A stretch of 64,000 bases of DNA from Paracoccus chinensis. Its GTDB lineage: Bacteria; Pseudomonadota; Alphaproteobacteria; Rhodobacterales; Rhodobacteraceae. Location: positions 29,726 to 93,725 of the forward strand of contig NZ_FNGE01000013.1 in the NCBI RefSeq assembly GCF_900102885.1, read 5' to 3'. Positions 1-8,696 of this stretch are shown here, piece after piece (the first letter of the stretch is position 1; each line of letters opens with the position of its first letter). The notes under the pieces were generated by a model. The model worked only from the letters and a program-made list of their open reading frames with translations. It did not search any database and was not told the origin of the DNA. Made by a program: the position numbers and the translations under genes.

Positions 1-108
1 CGCCACCGCGGCCGAATAGGCCGAAACGTGAACCTGTAGTAACCTGCTACTGCCCGCCCCGCCGGACAGGCTGTAGTCTTGGGGAAACGGAAGAAGGGGA
101 AGGGCACG

Positions 109-504
109 ATGGCCAAGGCGATCCATTCGATGATCCGGGTGCTGGACGAGGCGCGCTCGGTCGAGTTCTACGACCGGGCCTTCGGGCTGAAGGTCGAGAC
201 GCGGCTGGATTTCCCGGCTTTCACGCTGGTCTACCTGCGCAACCCGGAGGCCGATTTCGAGCTTGAGCTGACGATCAACAAGGACCGGACCGAGCCCTAT
301 GACCTGGGCGACGGCTACGGGCACCTGGCCTTCGTGGTGGACGAGCTGGAACCGGAACACGCGCGGCTGACGGAACTGGGCTATGCCCCGCGCAAGCTGG
401 TGGACTTCGCCCCCGCGGGCGAGGTGATCGCCCGCTTCTTCTTCATTGCCGACCCGGACGGCTATCAGATCGAGGTGCTGCAGCGGCAAGGCCGCTATCG
501 CTGA
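109..504 (+). CDS. VOC-family protein, lactoylglutathione lyase-like
   Basis: This is a 131-residue single-domain vicinal-oxygen-chelate protein, the usual size of a glyoxalase I (GloA). Metal-ligand candidates fall where GloA has them: H6, E53 (or E51), H72 and E122, the last in DPDGYQIEVLQR. A glyoxalase I would isomerise the methylglyoxal-glutathione hemithioacetal to lactoylglutathione in the cytosol. An upstream TTG at 79 gives a longer frame, but the ATG at 109 is preceded by GAAGGGGAAGGG and starts at the usual family N-terminus, so I chose it. The GMC dehydrogenase genes follow 44 bases later on the same strand and may be co-transcribed. The glyoxalase role is likely but not certain, because VOC proteins also include dioxygenases and resistance proteins. 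Confidence 0.85.
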   Translation: MAKAIHSMIRVLDEARSVEFYDRAFGLKVETRLDFPAFTLVYLRNPEADFELELTINKDRTEPYDLGDGYGHLAFVVDELEPEHARLTELGYAPRKLVDFAPAGEVIARFFFIADPDGYQIEVLQRQGRYR

Positions 505-548
505 AGGCAAGGCCGCAGGGAGGCGGCCGGACCCAAGGGAGGAACAAC

Positions 549-1070
549 ATGAACAGGATCAACCGCGCCGGGATGACCCGGCGCGAGCTTCTGGCGCGCA
601 GCGTCGCGGCAGGGGGCAGCCTTCTTGTCGGCGCAAGCTGGGTCACGGAACGCGGGGCCGCCTGGGCGCTGGAGGTGACGGCGCTGAAGCCCGAAACGAT
701 GGCGACGCTGGTGCAGATGGCGCGCGACATCTATCCCCACGACCGCATCCCCGACGACCGCTATGCCGTCGCCGTCAAGGGCTATGACACCGCCGAAAAG
801 GCCCCCATGGTCGAGGCGGGCATCGCCGCGCTGGACGCCGCCGCGCAGGGACAGGGCCATCCGGGCTACCTCGGCGCCCTGTGGGAGGCCGAGCGCGTGG
901 CCGTCCTGAGGACCATCGAGAAGGGCGAGTTCTTCCGCACGATCCGCGCGGGCCTGGTCACCGACCTCTATAACCAGAAGGAAATCTGGCCCCTTTTCGG
1001 CTATGAAGGGGAAAGCTTCAGCCACGGCGGCTATATCGACCGCGGCTTCAACGACATCGCCTGGCTGTAA
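549..1070 (+). CDS. Tat-exported gluconate 2-dehydrogenase subunit 3-like small subunit
   Basis: This 173-residue protein opens with a twin-arginine signal (TRRELLARSVAAGGSLLVGA, about residues 10-29). A compact helical domain follows, ending in WPLFGYEGESFSHGGY, typical of the gluconate 2-dehydrogenase subunit 3 family. In that family the small subunit pairs with a flavin GMC subunit and carries it through the Tat system, so the complex works in the periplasm and passes electrons to the respiratory chain. The GMC gene starts 16 bases downstream, which fits a two-subunit enzyme. The start is supported by a GGGAGGAACAAC ribosome site. The substrate (sugar, sugar acid or alcohol) cannot be read from the sequence. 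No cytochrome subunit is encoded next to it. Confidence 0.85.
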   Translation: MNRINRAGMTRRELLARSVAAGGSLLVGASWVTERGAAWALEVTALKPETMATLVQMARDIYPHDRIPDDRYAVAVKGYDTAEKAPMVEAGIAALDAAAQGQGHPGYLGALWEAERVAVLRTIEKGEFFRTIRAGLVTDLYNQKEIWPLFGYEGESFSHGGYIDRGFNDIAWL

Positions 1071-1085
1071 GGGAGGGACCGGACC

Positions 1086-2657
1086 ATGGCTGCTCCGTTC
1101 AGCAACACCGACGACAGCGTGGTCGTCATCATCGGCACCGGCGCGGGCGGCGGCACGCTTGCCAACGAGCTTGCGCAGAAGGGCATCTCCGTCGTGGCGC
1201 TGGAGGCCGGCGGCCGCTACCTGCCCGAGGATTACATCAACGACGAATGGGCAAGCTTCGCGCAGCTGGCCTGGCTGGACACCCGGCGGTCCGACGGCAG
1301 CTTCCGGCTGTCGCGGGACTTCGCGGGTCTGCCGTCCTGGATCGTCAAGGCGGTGGGCGGCACCACGACCCACTGGGCGGGCGCCTCGCTGCGCTTCCAG
1401 GAGCACGAATGGAAGGCGCTGACGACCTATGGCCGGGTGGACGGGGCGAGCCTTCTGGACTGGCCGATCGACGCGGCCGAGATGGATCCCTGGTACACCC
1501 TGGCCGAGGCCAAGATGGGCGTCACCCGCACCAACGGCCTGCCGGGCCTGCCGGGCAACAACAACTTCCTGGTGATGGAAAAGGGCGCCAAGGACGTCGG
1601 CTACAGGGAAGTCCACACCGGCCGCATGGCGATCAACTCGCTGGAATACGGCGGCCGCCAGGCCTGCCAGCAGACGGGCTTCTGCTTCCAGGGCTGCAAG
1701 TGGGGCGCCAAGTGGTCCACCGCCTATACCGAGATCCCCTTGGGCGAGGAGACCGGCAACCTGGAAGTGCGCGAACGCTGCCACGCGGCGCGGATCGAGC
1801 ATGACGACACCGGAAAGGTCACGGGCGTCGTTTATTTCGACAAGGACGGGGTGGAACAGCGGCAGGCGGCGCGGATCGTCTGCGTGGCGGGCAACACCAT
1901 CGAAAGCCCGCGGCTGCTGCTGAACTCGGCCTCGTCGATGTTCCCCGACGGGCTGGCCAATTCCTCGGGGCAGGTCGGGCGCAACTACATGCGCCATGTC
2001 ACCGGCTCGGTCTACAGCATCTTCGAGCATCCCGTGCGGATGTGGCGCGGCACCACCATGGCCGGGATCATGCAGGACGAGGCGCGCCACGATCCCTCGC
2101 GCGGCTTCGTCGCGGGCTATGAACTGGAAACGCTGTCGCTGGGGCTGCCCTTCATGGCGGCCTTCCTCGATCCCGGCGCCTGGGGGCGCGAGTTCACGAG
2201 CGCGCTCGACGGCTACGAGAACATGGCCGGCATGTGGATCGTGGGCGAGGACATGCCCCAGGAAACCAACCGCATCACGGTGGACACGGCCGTTCTGGAC
2301 CAGTTCGGCCTGCCGACGCCGGTGGTCCATTACGACGACCACCCGAACGACGTGGCGATGCGCAACCACGCCTATGAGCGCGGCATCGCGATCCACAGGG
2401 CCGCCGGGGCCGTGCGGTCGCTGCCGACGCCGCCCTATCCGTCCACCCACAACATCGGCACGAACCGGATGTCGGACAACCCGCGCGACGGGGTGGTGAA
2501 CCGCTGGGGGCAGTCCCACGACATCCCCAACCTGTTCGTGTCGGACGGCTCGCAGTTCACGACCGGGGCGGCCGAGAACCCGACCCTGACCATCGTGGCG
2601 CTGGCGATCCGCCAGGCCGACCACATCGCCCGCGAGATGGGCGCGGGCAACCTGTGA
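1086..2657 (+). CDS. GMC-family FAD oxidoreductase, large subunit
   Basis: This 523-residue flavoprotein has an N-terminal Rossmann ADP-binding motif, GTGAGGGTLANELAQKG, near residue 17. It has a cysteine-rich stretch around CQQTGFCFQGC. The C-terminal GMC signature has the catalytic His in STHNIGTNRM and the Asn in AENPTLTIVALA. It lacks a signal peptide of its own and presumably rides through Tat with the small subunit encoded 16 bases upstream. Family members oxidise sugars, sugar acids or alcohols with FAD. The nearest functional classes are gluconate 2-dehydrogenase and sorbose or fructose dehydrogenases; the substrate here is unknown. The gene is followed by an unrelated secreted protein and is probably the last gene of this unit. 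Confidence 0.9.
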   Translation: MAAPFSNTDDSVVVIIGTGAGGGTLANELAQKGISVVALEAGGRYLPEDYINDEWASFAQLAWLDTRRSDGSFRLSRDFAGLPSWIVKAVGGTTTHWAGASLRFQEHEWKALTTYGRVDGASLLDWPIDAAEMDPWYTLAEAKMGVTRTNGLPGLPGNNNFLVMEKGAKDVGYREVHTGRMAINSLEYGGRQACQQTGFCFQGCKWGAKWSTAYTEIPLGEETGNLEVRERCHAARIEHDDTGKVTGVVYFDKDGVEQRQAARIVCVAGNTIESPRLLLNSASSMFPDGLANSSGQVGRNYMRHVTGSVYSIFEHPVRMWRGTTMAGIMQDEARHDPSRGFVAGYELETLSLGLPFMAAFLDPGAWGREFTSALDGYENMAGMWIVGEDMPQETNRITVDTAVLDQFGLPTPVVHYDDHPNDVAMRNHAYERGIAIHRAAGAVRSLPTPPYPSTHNIGTNRMSDNPRDGVVNRWGQSHDIPNLFVSDGSQFTTGAAENPTLTIVALAIRQADHIAREMGAGNL

Positions 2658-2715
2658 CGCGCGGCGGGGGGCCTGTTCCCCCGTCCTTTCCACCAGCCTT
2701 CGAAGGGGTTTCAGG

Positions 2716-3201
2716 ATGAGGTTTCTGTTCCCGGTCGTCGCGGCGGCCAGCATCGCGGCCCCGGCCCTTGCGCAGGAGGCCGCGCCCGATGTCGCGGCCC
2801 GGCTCGAGGCCATGACCTGCCGCGAGTTCCTGGCCCTTGACGCGGACGGCCAGGCCACGGTCAAGGCGGCGATGCTGGCCTATGCCTCGGGCGATTCCGT
2901 ACCGGACACGCCCCTGCCCGCGCCGGGCGCCGGGCGCCAGGTCGTCGAGGACCGGACCGGCGTGCCCGAAACCGCGGCGGCCGAGGCGGCGCCCGAGACC
3001 GGGACCAAAGGCGGCACCGGCGCCCCCGAGGTCGTCGCGGGCGAGAACGAAAGCGGCAAGGTCACCCCCGACGGGACCGAGGTATCCGTCACCGACGAGG
3101 GCGGCGACCGCCGGCTGCTCGCCATGCGGACCTCCTGCGAGGGCGGCCCGGATGCCCTGGCGCTGAACGCGCTGCGGGCGGCCTTCGGGAACAGCCTGTG
3201 A
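2716..3201 (+). CDS. Secreted HdeA-like protein with a long acidic insertion
   Basis: This 161-residue protein has a Sec signal peptide cleaved near ALA-Q20. After it comes MTCREFLALD with C35, which matches the first cysteine motif of HdeA/HdeB acid-stress chaperones. TSCEGGPDAL with C141 matches the second. HdeA-type proteins are periplasmic, about 90 residues mature, and hold the two cysteines in one disulfide. Here an Ala/Pro/Glu/Gly-rich segment of roughly 75 residues (about 60-130) is inserted between them, so the protein is clearly longer than the family. The next gene has the same layout. The function of the insert is unknown; the HdeA relation rests on the two short motifs. Confidence 0.65.
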   Translation: MRFLFPVVAAASIAAPALAQEAAPDVAARLEAMTCREFLALDADGQATVKAAMLAYASGDSVPDTPLPAPGAGRQVVEDRTGVPETAAAEAAPETGTKGGTGAPEVVAGENESGKVTPDGTEVSVTDEGGDRRLLAMRTSCEGGPDALALNALRAAFGNSL

Positions 3202-3355
3202 CAGCCGCCCGTCCCGGTACGCGCCTGAACGGGGCGGGAACCGGGACCGGGGCCGGAGGCGGGGACGCCCTCGCACCGCCGTCGCCGGGCAGGGTCCGCC
3301 TCGTCGCGCCCCTGTCCGCAGTCTCGCGCAGATCCATCCGGGAGGAGTTCCAGCC

Positions 3356-3940
3356 ATGTCACATCGCCTGACCGTCGCCGCCTGTCTTGCCCTGCCGCTG
3401 CTGGCCGGAACCGCCTGGGCCCAGGGCGCGCCCCAGACCGTCGGGGTCGGGGTCGAGGGCACCGTGGTCGAGGTGCCCGTCGATCTGGCCGCCCGCGCCT
3501 GCGGCGTCAGCGCCGAGACGCTGCTTCAGCAATGGGAGGAACTCGACACGCAGATGGCGACCATGGCGGCGACCTCGGTCGCGGCGGATGCCACCGACCT
3601 TGCGCCCGTGGCCTCGCCCGAGGACACGCAGCGCGCCTCGGGCGTGGGTCCCACCGAGCAGCCGGTCCCGAGCGCGGACCCCTCGGGAACGCAGGCGCTG
3701 GCCGAAACGCAGGCCGGGCCTTCGGCGGGCGACCAGACCAGCGCGGCGGTGGCGGGCGCCAGCGGCGACCTGTCCCCGGTGGTCGAGGCCGCCGCGCCCG
3801 ACGCCAGCGCCGCCGAGAACCCGCAGAAGGCGCTGGAAGGGGACGCCGCCCCCGCCGAGGGCACGGCCCTGTCCAAGGCCGCCGTCTGCCAGATCGACGC
3901 GGCCAGGGCGGCCGAACTGGGGATCGAGACGCCCCGCTGA
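3356..3940 (+). CDS. Secreted two-cysteine low-complexity protein of unknown function
   Basis: I do not recognise this 194-residue protein. It has a signal peptide (cleavage near AWA-Q23) and a short ordered part to about residue 65 containing C49 (AARACGVSAETLLQQW). About 110 residues rich in Ala, Pro, Asp, Glu and Ser follow, and then a final helix with C178 (AAVCQIDAARAAELGI). The two-cysteine frame with a disordered insert resembles the HdeA-like protein just upstream, so the two may be distant relatives by tandem duplication. The start is supported by GGGAGGAGTTCC before the ATG. It is probably periplasmic. Confidence 0.6.
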   Translation: MSHRLTVAACLALPLLAGTAWAQGAPQTVGVGVEGTVVEVPVDLAARACGVSAETLLQQWEELDTQMATMAATSVAADATDLAPVASPEDTQRASGVGPTEQPVPSADPSGTQALAETQAGPSAGDQTSAAVAGASGDLSPVVEAAAPDASAAENPQKALEGDAAPAEGTALSKAAVCQIDAARAAELGIETPR

Positions 3941-4307
3941 CCCCATCCCTGCGGCGCGGCCCGCAAGAGCTGATGCTGCCGCCTTCGTTGACGGCGGCAA
4001 GCCGGGGCGTGGCCGGATAAAGAATGGCCCGCGCCATGCCCGGTCAGGGGTTCCGCACGCTCGCGCCCACCGTCTCGAAGGCTCCGCACATCGGCGCCCG
4101 TCTTCCGCAGGTCGTCCGGGCGGAAGCCGTGGCGCAGGACGTGTTCACCAGAGAGGGCAGCCCCCAGGTCGCACACCGCCAGCACCCGCCCGGGTCCGGT
4201 CGCGGCGCGGCTTCCCCGGCACCGGCCATGCCGCGGGAGCGTGAACCATATCCTCTCCCTGCCGTTGTAACGGGCAAGACAGACTGCCAGGGAAGGCCCA
4301 GGGACTC
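3941..4307. other. Intergenic region before the BCCT transporter
   Basis: This 367-base gap holds the stem-loop listed separately at its left end and presumably the promoter of the transporter gene at its right end. Open frames cross it on both strands, but none has a convincing ribosome site together with a protein that looks real. I see no RNA gene. Confidence 0.5.
3977..3999 (+). terminator. Stem-loop after the secreted protein pair
   Basis: TGCCGCC (3977-3983) and GGCGGCA (3993-3999) form a 7-base-pair stem with a 9-base loop, 37 bases after the stop of the upstream gene. No T-run follows, so termination is only a suggestion. Confidence 0.4.
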
Positions 4308-6323
4308 TTGCAACGCTTCATCATCAACCCGCCCGTCTTCATCGGCGCCGTGGCGCTCACGGGGCTGTTCGTGGCCGTCGGCGCCTTCCTGCCGGGACAG
4401 GCCGAGGTCATCTTCGCCGCCGTGCAGGGCTGGACACTGGCCTCCTTCGGCTGGCTCTACCTGCTGGCCGTGGCGGTGTTCCTGGGGGCGGTCGTCTTCT
4501 TCGCGGCCAGCCGGTACGGCAACATCAAGCTGGGGCCGGACGAATCCACGCCGGATTTCCGCTATCTGTCCTGGTGCGCGATGCTGTTCGCCGCCGGCAT
4601 GGGCATCGGGCTGATGTATTTTGGCGTGGGCGAGCCGATGACACATTACGCGGCCCCGCCCGACGCCGAGCCCATGACCGTCGCCGCGCAGCGCCAGGCG
4701 ATGACCGTGACCTTCTTCCACTACGGGCTGCACGCCTGGGCGATCTATGCCGTGGTCGGGCTGTCGCTGGCCTACTTCGGCCACCGCTACAACCTGCCGC
4801 TGACGATCCGGTCCGGCCTTTATCCGCTGCTGAAGGAACGCATCAACGGCCCCATCGGGCATGCCGTGGACATCTTCGCCATCTGCGGGACGCTGTTCGG
4901 GGTCGCGACCTCGATGGGCTTCGGCGTGCTGCAGATCAACGCGGGGCTCGAGCATCTTTTCGGCCTTCCCAACAACGTCCTGGTGCAGCTGACCCTGATC
5001 GCGATCGTCACCGCGGCGGCCACGGTCTCGGTCGTGACGGGGGTGGACAAGGGCGTCCGCATCCTCAGCGAGCTGAACCTCGTGATGGCGGTCCTGCTGA
5101 TGCTCTTCGTGCTGGCGGTGGGGCCGACGGGGCTGCTGATGCGCGATTTCGTGCAGAACATCGGCTTCTACCTCGACAGCTTCCTGCTGCGGACCTTCAA
5201 CATCTATGCCTATGAGCCGCGGCCCTGGATCGACGCCTGGACGCTGTTCTACTGGTCCTGGTGGATTTCCTGGTCGCCCTTCGTGGGGATGTTCATCGCC
5301 CGCATCTCGCGCGGGCGGACGGTGCGGGAATTCGTGGTGGCCGTGCTCTGCGTCCCGGTGGGCTTCACCTTCATCTGGATGACGGTCTTCGGGAACACGG
5401 CGCTGTTTCTGGACACGACCGTCGCGGATGGGGCGCTGTCCGCCGCCGTCGCCGCCGACATGTCGGTCGCGCTGTTCCAGTTCTTCGAATACCTGCCGCT
5501 GCCCGCCGTCACCTCGGCCCTCGCCGTGGCGCTGATCTCGGTGTTCTTCGTGACCTCCTGCGACTCGGGCTCGCTGGTGGTGGACACCATCGCGGCGGGC
5601 GGGCGCACCGACACCTCGGCCCTGCAGAGGGTCTTCTGGTGCGCGCTGGAAGGCGTGGTCGCGGGCGTCCTGCTGGTGGCGGGCGGGCTTGGCGCGCTGC
5701 AATCGGCGACGATCGCCACGGCGCTGCCCTTCACGCTGATCATGCTGGCGCTGATCTGGGCCTTGGCCAAGGGAATGCGGGCGGACGTGGCGCAATACCA
5801 GATGGGCCGCGACCTCACTGCCCGGCGGGCCGAGCCTGCCGCGGGACCGTCCTGGGAAAGGCGGCTGGCCATGATGCTGGACGCGCCCACGCAGGCCGCG
5901 GTCCGGACGCATATCGACCGCACCATCCTGCCCGCCCTGCGCGAGGTCGCGGCCGAGCTGAAGCGGCGGGGCCTCGACGCGGGCGTCGCCTTCGGGGATG
6001 GCGAGGAGACGGCGGTGCTGAAGGTGCCCTCGCCCAACAGCCGCGACTTCGTCTATGGCGTGCAGCCGGCCAGCCGCGCGGTCGCCGCCTTCACCCTGCC
6101 CGAGGCCACCGACCCCGAGATGCGCCACGAGGCGCGCACCTTCTTCAGCGATGGCAGCCAGGGCTATGACCTGATGGGCATGACCCGCGACCAGATCATC
6201 TCGGACGTGCTGGTGCAGTTCGAGCGCTACCTGCAGCTTGTCCGCCTGCCCGAGACCGCCCTGCTGGTCGGCGCGCCCGAGCACGCGCCCGAAGCGCCGC
6301 CCAGGGACCCCGGTCCCCGTTGA
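4308..6323 (+). CDS. betT: BCCT-family choline/betaine transporter, BetT-like
   Basis: This 671-residue membrane protein has about 12 transmembrane segments and a soluble C-terminal tail of roughly 150 residues. That layout and length match BetT-type BCCT carriers, which import choline or betaine with protons or sodium for osmoprotection. Conserved BCCT features include [16 protein letters not shown] and the aromatic stretch [20 protein letters not shown] (about 305-325), which forms the substrate site in the family. The long tail is the part that senses osmotic stress in E. coli BetT. The start is the TTG at 4308, since no in-frame ATG fits the expected N-terminus; GGG lies five bases upstream. 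No betA or betB genes are nearby, so choline versus betaine cannot be decided. Confidence 0.85.
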   Translation: MQRFIINPPVFIGAVALTGLFVAVGAFLPGQAEVIFAAVQGWTLASFGWLYLLAVAVFLGAVVFFAASRYGNIKLGPDESTPDFRYLSWCAMLFAAGMGIGLMYFGVGEPMTHYAAPPDAEPMTVAAQRQAMTVTFFHYGLHAWAIYAVVGLSLAYFGHRYNLPLTIRSGLYPLLKERINGPIGHAVDIFAICGTLFGVATSMGFGVLQINAGLEHLFGLPNNVLVQLTLIAIVTAAATVSVVTGVDKGVRILSELNLVMAVLLMLFVLAVGPTGLLMRDFVQNIGFYLDSFLLRTFNIYAYEPRPWIDAWTLFYWSWWISWSPFVGMFIARISRGRTVREFVVAVLCVPVGFTFIWMTVFGNTALFLDTTVADGALSAAVAADMSVALFQFFEYLPLPAVTSALAVALISVFFVTSCDSGSLVVDTIAAGGRTDTSALQRVFWCALEGVVAGVLLVAGGLGALQSATIATALPFTLIMLALIWALAKGMRADVAQYQMGRDLTARRAEPAAGPSWERRLAMMLDAPTQAAVRTHIDRTILPALREVAAELKRRGLDAGVAFGDGEETAVLKVPSPNSRDFVYGVQPASRAVAAFTLPEATDPEMRHEARTFFSDGSQGYDLMGMTRDQIISDVLVQFERYLQLVRLPETALLVGAPEHAPEAPPRDPGPR

Positions 6324-6387
6324 TCCCGGCCGCGCTTCGGGGTCTGATCCGCGTGGCGGCCCCGGACCCCGGCGAAGGATGCGACGC

Positions 6388-7509
6388 ATGACCAAGGACG
6401 GCTTTCTGCCGAGACTCGCGCTGGTGACGCTTGCGGCGATCCTGGTGATCCTGGTCTGGCGCGGGTTTCCCCTGCTGGAGCGGGCCCTTCAGGGACCGGT
6501 GGACGAGCCCCGCGCCGTCGCGCCCCGCGGGGATCTGGCGGGGGTCGAGCAGACCACCATCGCCATCTTCGAGAATGCCCGCGACAGCGTCGTCTCGATC
6601 ACCACCGAAAGCCGCGTCGTCGATTTCTGGACGCGGAACGCCTATGACGTCCCGCGCGGCAGCGGCTCGGGCTTCATCTGGGACGCGCAGGGCCATGTGG
6701 TGACGAACAACCACGTCATCGAGGGCGCGACCGGCGCGCTGGTGCGGCTGGCCGACGGCCGCGCCTATCCCGCCCGGCTGGTGGGCGCGGCCCCTGAACA
6801 CGACCTGGCCGTCCTGCGCATCGACGCGGGCGCCGAGACGCCGCTGCCCGTGTCCGTGGGCGTCAGCGAGGACCTGCGCGTGGGCCAGAGCGTCTTTGCC
6901 ATCGGCAACCCCTTCGGGCTGGACTGGACGCTGACGACCGGCATCGTCTCGGCCCTGGACCGGGAACTTCCGGGCGCGCGGGGCCGGGCGATCCGGGGGC
7001 TCATCCAGACGGATGCGGCGATCAACCCTGGAAACTCGGGCGGTCCTCTGCTGGACAGCGGGGGGCGGCTGATCGGGGTCAACACGGCGATCTACAGCCC
7101 CTCGGGGTCAAGCGCGGGGATCGGCTTCGCGGTGCCCGTGGACACGGTGAACCGCGTGGTGCCGCAGCTGATCGCGACGGGCCGCTATGCGCCGCCCACC
7201 CTGGGCGTCGCGCATGACCCGCGCGGCGACGCCCTGCTCAGGCGCGCCGGGATCGAGGGGGTGATGGTGCTGGAGGTCACGCCCGACAGCCCCGCCGCCG
7301 CGGCCGGGCTGCGGCCTGCGCGGATCACCCCCGACGGGCGGCTGGCGCTGGGGGACGTGATCCGGTCCCTTGACGGCGCGGCGATCGAGGATTCCGAGGA
7401 CCTGCGCTCGGCCCTCGACCAGCGGCGGGCGGGCGAGACGGTCGCGCTCGGCCTTCTGCGCGAGGGCCGCGAGGCCGAGGTCACGGTGACGCTGGCCGCC
7501 GGGCAGTGA
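6388..7509 (+). CDS. HtrA/DegS-like membrane-anchored serine protease
   Basis: This 373-residue protease has one N-terminal membrane anchor (about residues 9-27) and no cleavage site, as in DegS. The trypsin-like domain has the full triad: H109 in VVTNNHVIEG, D139 in EHDLAVLRID and S217 in INPGNSGGP. A single PDZ domain covers about residues 285-370. Family members degrade or sense misfolded proteins in the periplasm. The ATG at 6388 has GAAGGA upstream; an ATG at 6379 is possible but less well placed. With one PDZ and an anchor it is closer to DegS than to the two-PDZ DegP, but no RseA-type partner is visible in the window. Confidence 0.9.
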   Translation: MTKDGFLPRLALVTLAAILVILVWRGFPLLERALQGPVDEPRAVAPRGDLAGVEQTTIAIFENARDSVVSITTESRVVDFWTRNAYDVPRGSGSGFIWDAQGHVVTNNHVIEGATGALVRLADGRAYPARLVGAAPEHDLAVLRIDAGAETPLPVSVGVSEDLRVGQSVFAIGNPFGLDWTLTTGIVSALDRELPGARGRAIRGLIQTDAAINPGNSGGPLLDSGGRLIGVNTAIYSPSGSSAGIGFAVPVDTVNRVVPQLIATGRYAPPTLGVAHDPRGDALLRRAGIEGVMVLEVTPDSPAAAAGLRPARITPDGRLALGDVIRSLDGAAIEDSEDLRSALDQRRAGETVALGLLREGREAEVTVTLAAGQ

Positions 7510-8060
7510 CGGCCGGCCATATTGCCCCTGCCGCGTCCGTTTCCTGACGCCGGGCGGGAAGGTCGCCCGCGAGATACGGTCGAATTCCGGGATGCCCTGG
7601 ACGCGCGGGCGGTTTTCCGGGTTTTTCAGGGACATCGGTGGAAGAGGATACCCGTCATTCTCTGGAAAAGTCGAATTTCACGGGCGTTCGTTTTTCATGG
7701 GCATGATTATCGAACCCCGCCGGAGCTTCCTTAATAGAGGCGCCAGAGCAACAATTGCGCTGAAACCTGCCGAGTGAAGTTCCGGGTCACATTCCGGCTA
7801 CCCTCAGCCCGCCCGAGTCATGCTAAGCAGCAGTCACGAGCGGTCGGCAATCACGCCTGTATCCGCAAGAGGGTGAACAGTCTTTCAGGAGAAAAGGCAG
7901 GCCGGAGCCCCGACGGGATCGCGCTGCAGGACCTTTGCCCCGGTGCCGGATCGGCGCTTGGGAAAGCCCGTGCGCGGCGACAGGGGCAAGCGGCGAACCA
8001 CCGGCATGAAGCGGAAACAAATCACGTTAATTTTTATCAAGAGCCGCATTGCCATTCATA

Positions 8061-8090
8061 TTGATTTTGCAAGATATCGCCAAATATAGA
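8061..8090 (+). promoter_or_regulatory. Candidate sigma-70 promoter of the H-NS-like gene
   Basis: TTGATT (8061-8066) and TATAGA (8085-8090) are separated by 18 bases and lie in an AT-rich stretch 63 bases before the start codon. This is a visual match only. Confidence 0.4.
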
Positions 8091-8110
8091 GGCCACGACA
8101 CGGAATTATC

Positions 8111-8131
8111 CTCCCGTAAAGGAGACGGGAG
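8111..8131 (+). promoter_or_regulatory. Leader hairpin in the 5-prime UTR of the H-NS-like gene
   Basis: CTCCCGT (8111-8117) and ACGGGAG (8125-8131) form a perfect 7-base-pair stem with the loop AAAGGAG. The loop carries a Shine-Dalgarno-like AGGAG, while the likely true ribosome site, GGGGAG, lies just downstream at about 8138-8143. The position suggests a role in translation control or mRNA stability. Confidence 0.45.
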
Positions 8132-8152
8132 AAACCTGGGGAGACTGACCTG

Positions 8153-8518
8153 ATGAATGGGAAGGAAGATAAGACTAATTCGTCTGAAGTTCTGGAAAGA
8201 ATGAGCCTCGGCGAGCTGAAGGAACTGCGAAAGAAGCTGGACCGTGCCATCTCGAATTACGAGACGCGAAAGCGGCAGCAGGCGCTTTCGGCGCTGGAGC
8301 AGGCGGCCCGGGACCACGGGTTCAAGCTGTCGGAACTGATATCCGATCGCCCGTCGGGCAGGTCGAAGAGCAAGGCGGGCGAGGCCGAATCAAGCGGGCC
8401 GCCGGCCTATGTGAATCCCGACAATCCCGAACAGACCTGGAGCGGCCGGGGACGCCGACCCCGCTGGGTCCATGACGCCCTGGAGGCGGGCCGGACGCTG
8501 GAGGAGATGGCCGCCTGA
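8153..8518 (+). CDS. H-NS/HvrA-family nucleoid protein
   Basis: This 121-residue protein has an N-terminal coiled-coil oligomerisation region (about residues 10-55), a flexible linker and a C-terminal DNA-binding domain. The domain shows YVNPDNPEQTWSGRGRRPRW (residues 87-106), the AT-hook-like signature of the H-NS/HvrA/BpH3 family. Such proteins bind curved AT-rich DNA and silence or tune many genes; HvrA in Rhodobacter affects photosynthesis and nitrogen-fixation genes. It stands alone behind a long AT-rich upstream region, which suggests its own and perhaps autogenous control. A hairpin follows the gene. Confidence 0.9.
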   Translation: MNGKEDKTNSSEVLERMSLGELKELRKKLDRAISNYETRKRQQALSALEQAARDHGFKLSELISDRPSGRSKSKAGEAESSGPPAYVNPDNPEQTWSGRGRRPRWVHDALEAGRTLEEMAA

Positions 8519-8573
8519 AAGACGGCGCGCCTTTCTCGCAGTGCGGCTGCCTTGCAGGGGCCGTTCGGCGGGG

Positions 8574-8591
8574 GGCCTTGCATGAAAGGCC
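8574..8591 (+). terminator. Stem-loop after the H-NS-like gene
   Basis: GGCCTT (8574-8579) and AAGGCC (8586-8591) pair around a 6-base loop, 56 bases after the stop codon. The stem is short and no T-run follows. Confidence 0.35.
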
Positions 8592-8696
8592 TTCGCCGCG
8601 TTCGGTGCCTCGTTGAGGGACAGGGCAGGGGCTCGGCGCATGACGCCGGAAGGGGGCGCTGTTGCCCATCGTTCCGGCTGATGCAACGCTGCCCGC

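Larger units (their letters stand above)
7510..8152. other. 643-base intergenic region ahead of the H-NS-like gene
   Basis: The gap is less GC-rich than its surroundings, particularly at 7640-7760 and 8020-8110. Its right end holds the likely promoter and leader hairpin of the H-NS-like gene, listed separately. Short frames at 7522-7734 and 7774-8064 show no signal peptide, domain or good ribosome site and are not called. A small RNA could lie here, but nothing in the sequence proves it. Confidence 0.5.

Noticed and set aside
4043..4185. A short minus-strand coding segment before the BCCT gene, faintly like a DUF1127 helix
   Set aside because: The frame runs on into the secreted-protein gene on the other strand, has no good start signal, and the resemblance is too weak.
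7522..8064. Small frames between the HtrA-like and H-NS-like genes
   Set aside because: No ribosome site, no recognisable domain, and composition unlike neighbouring genes.
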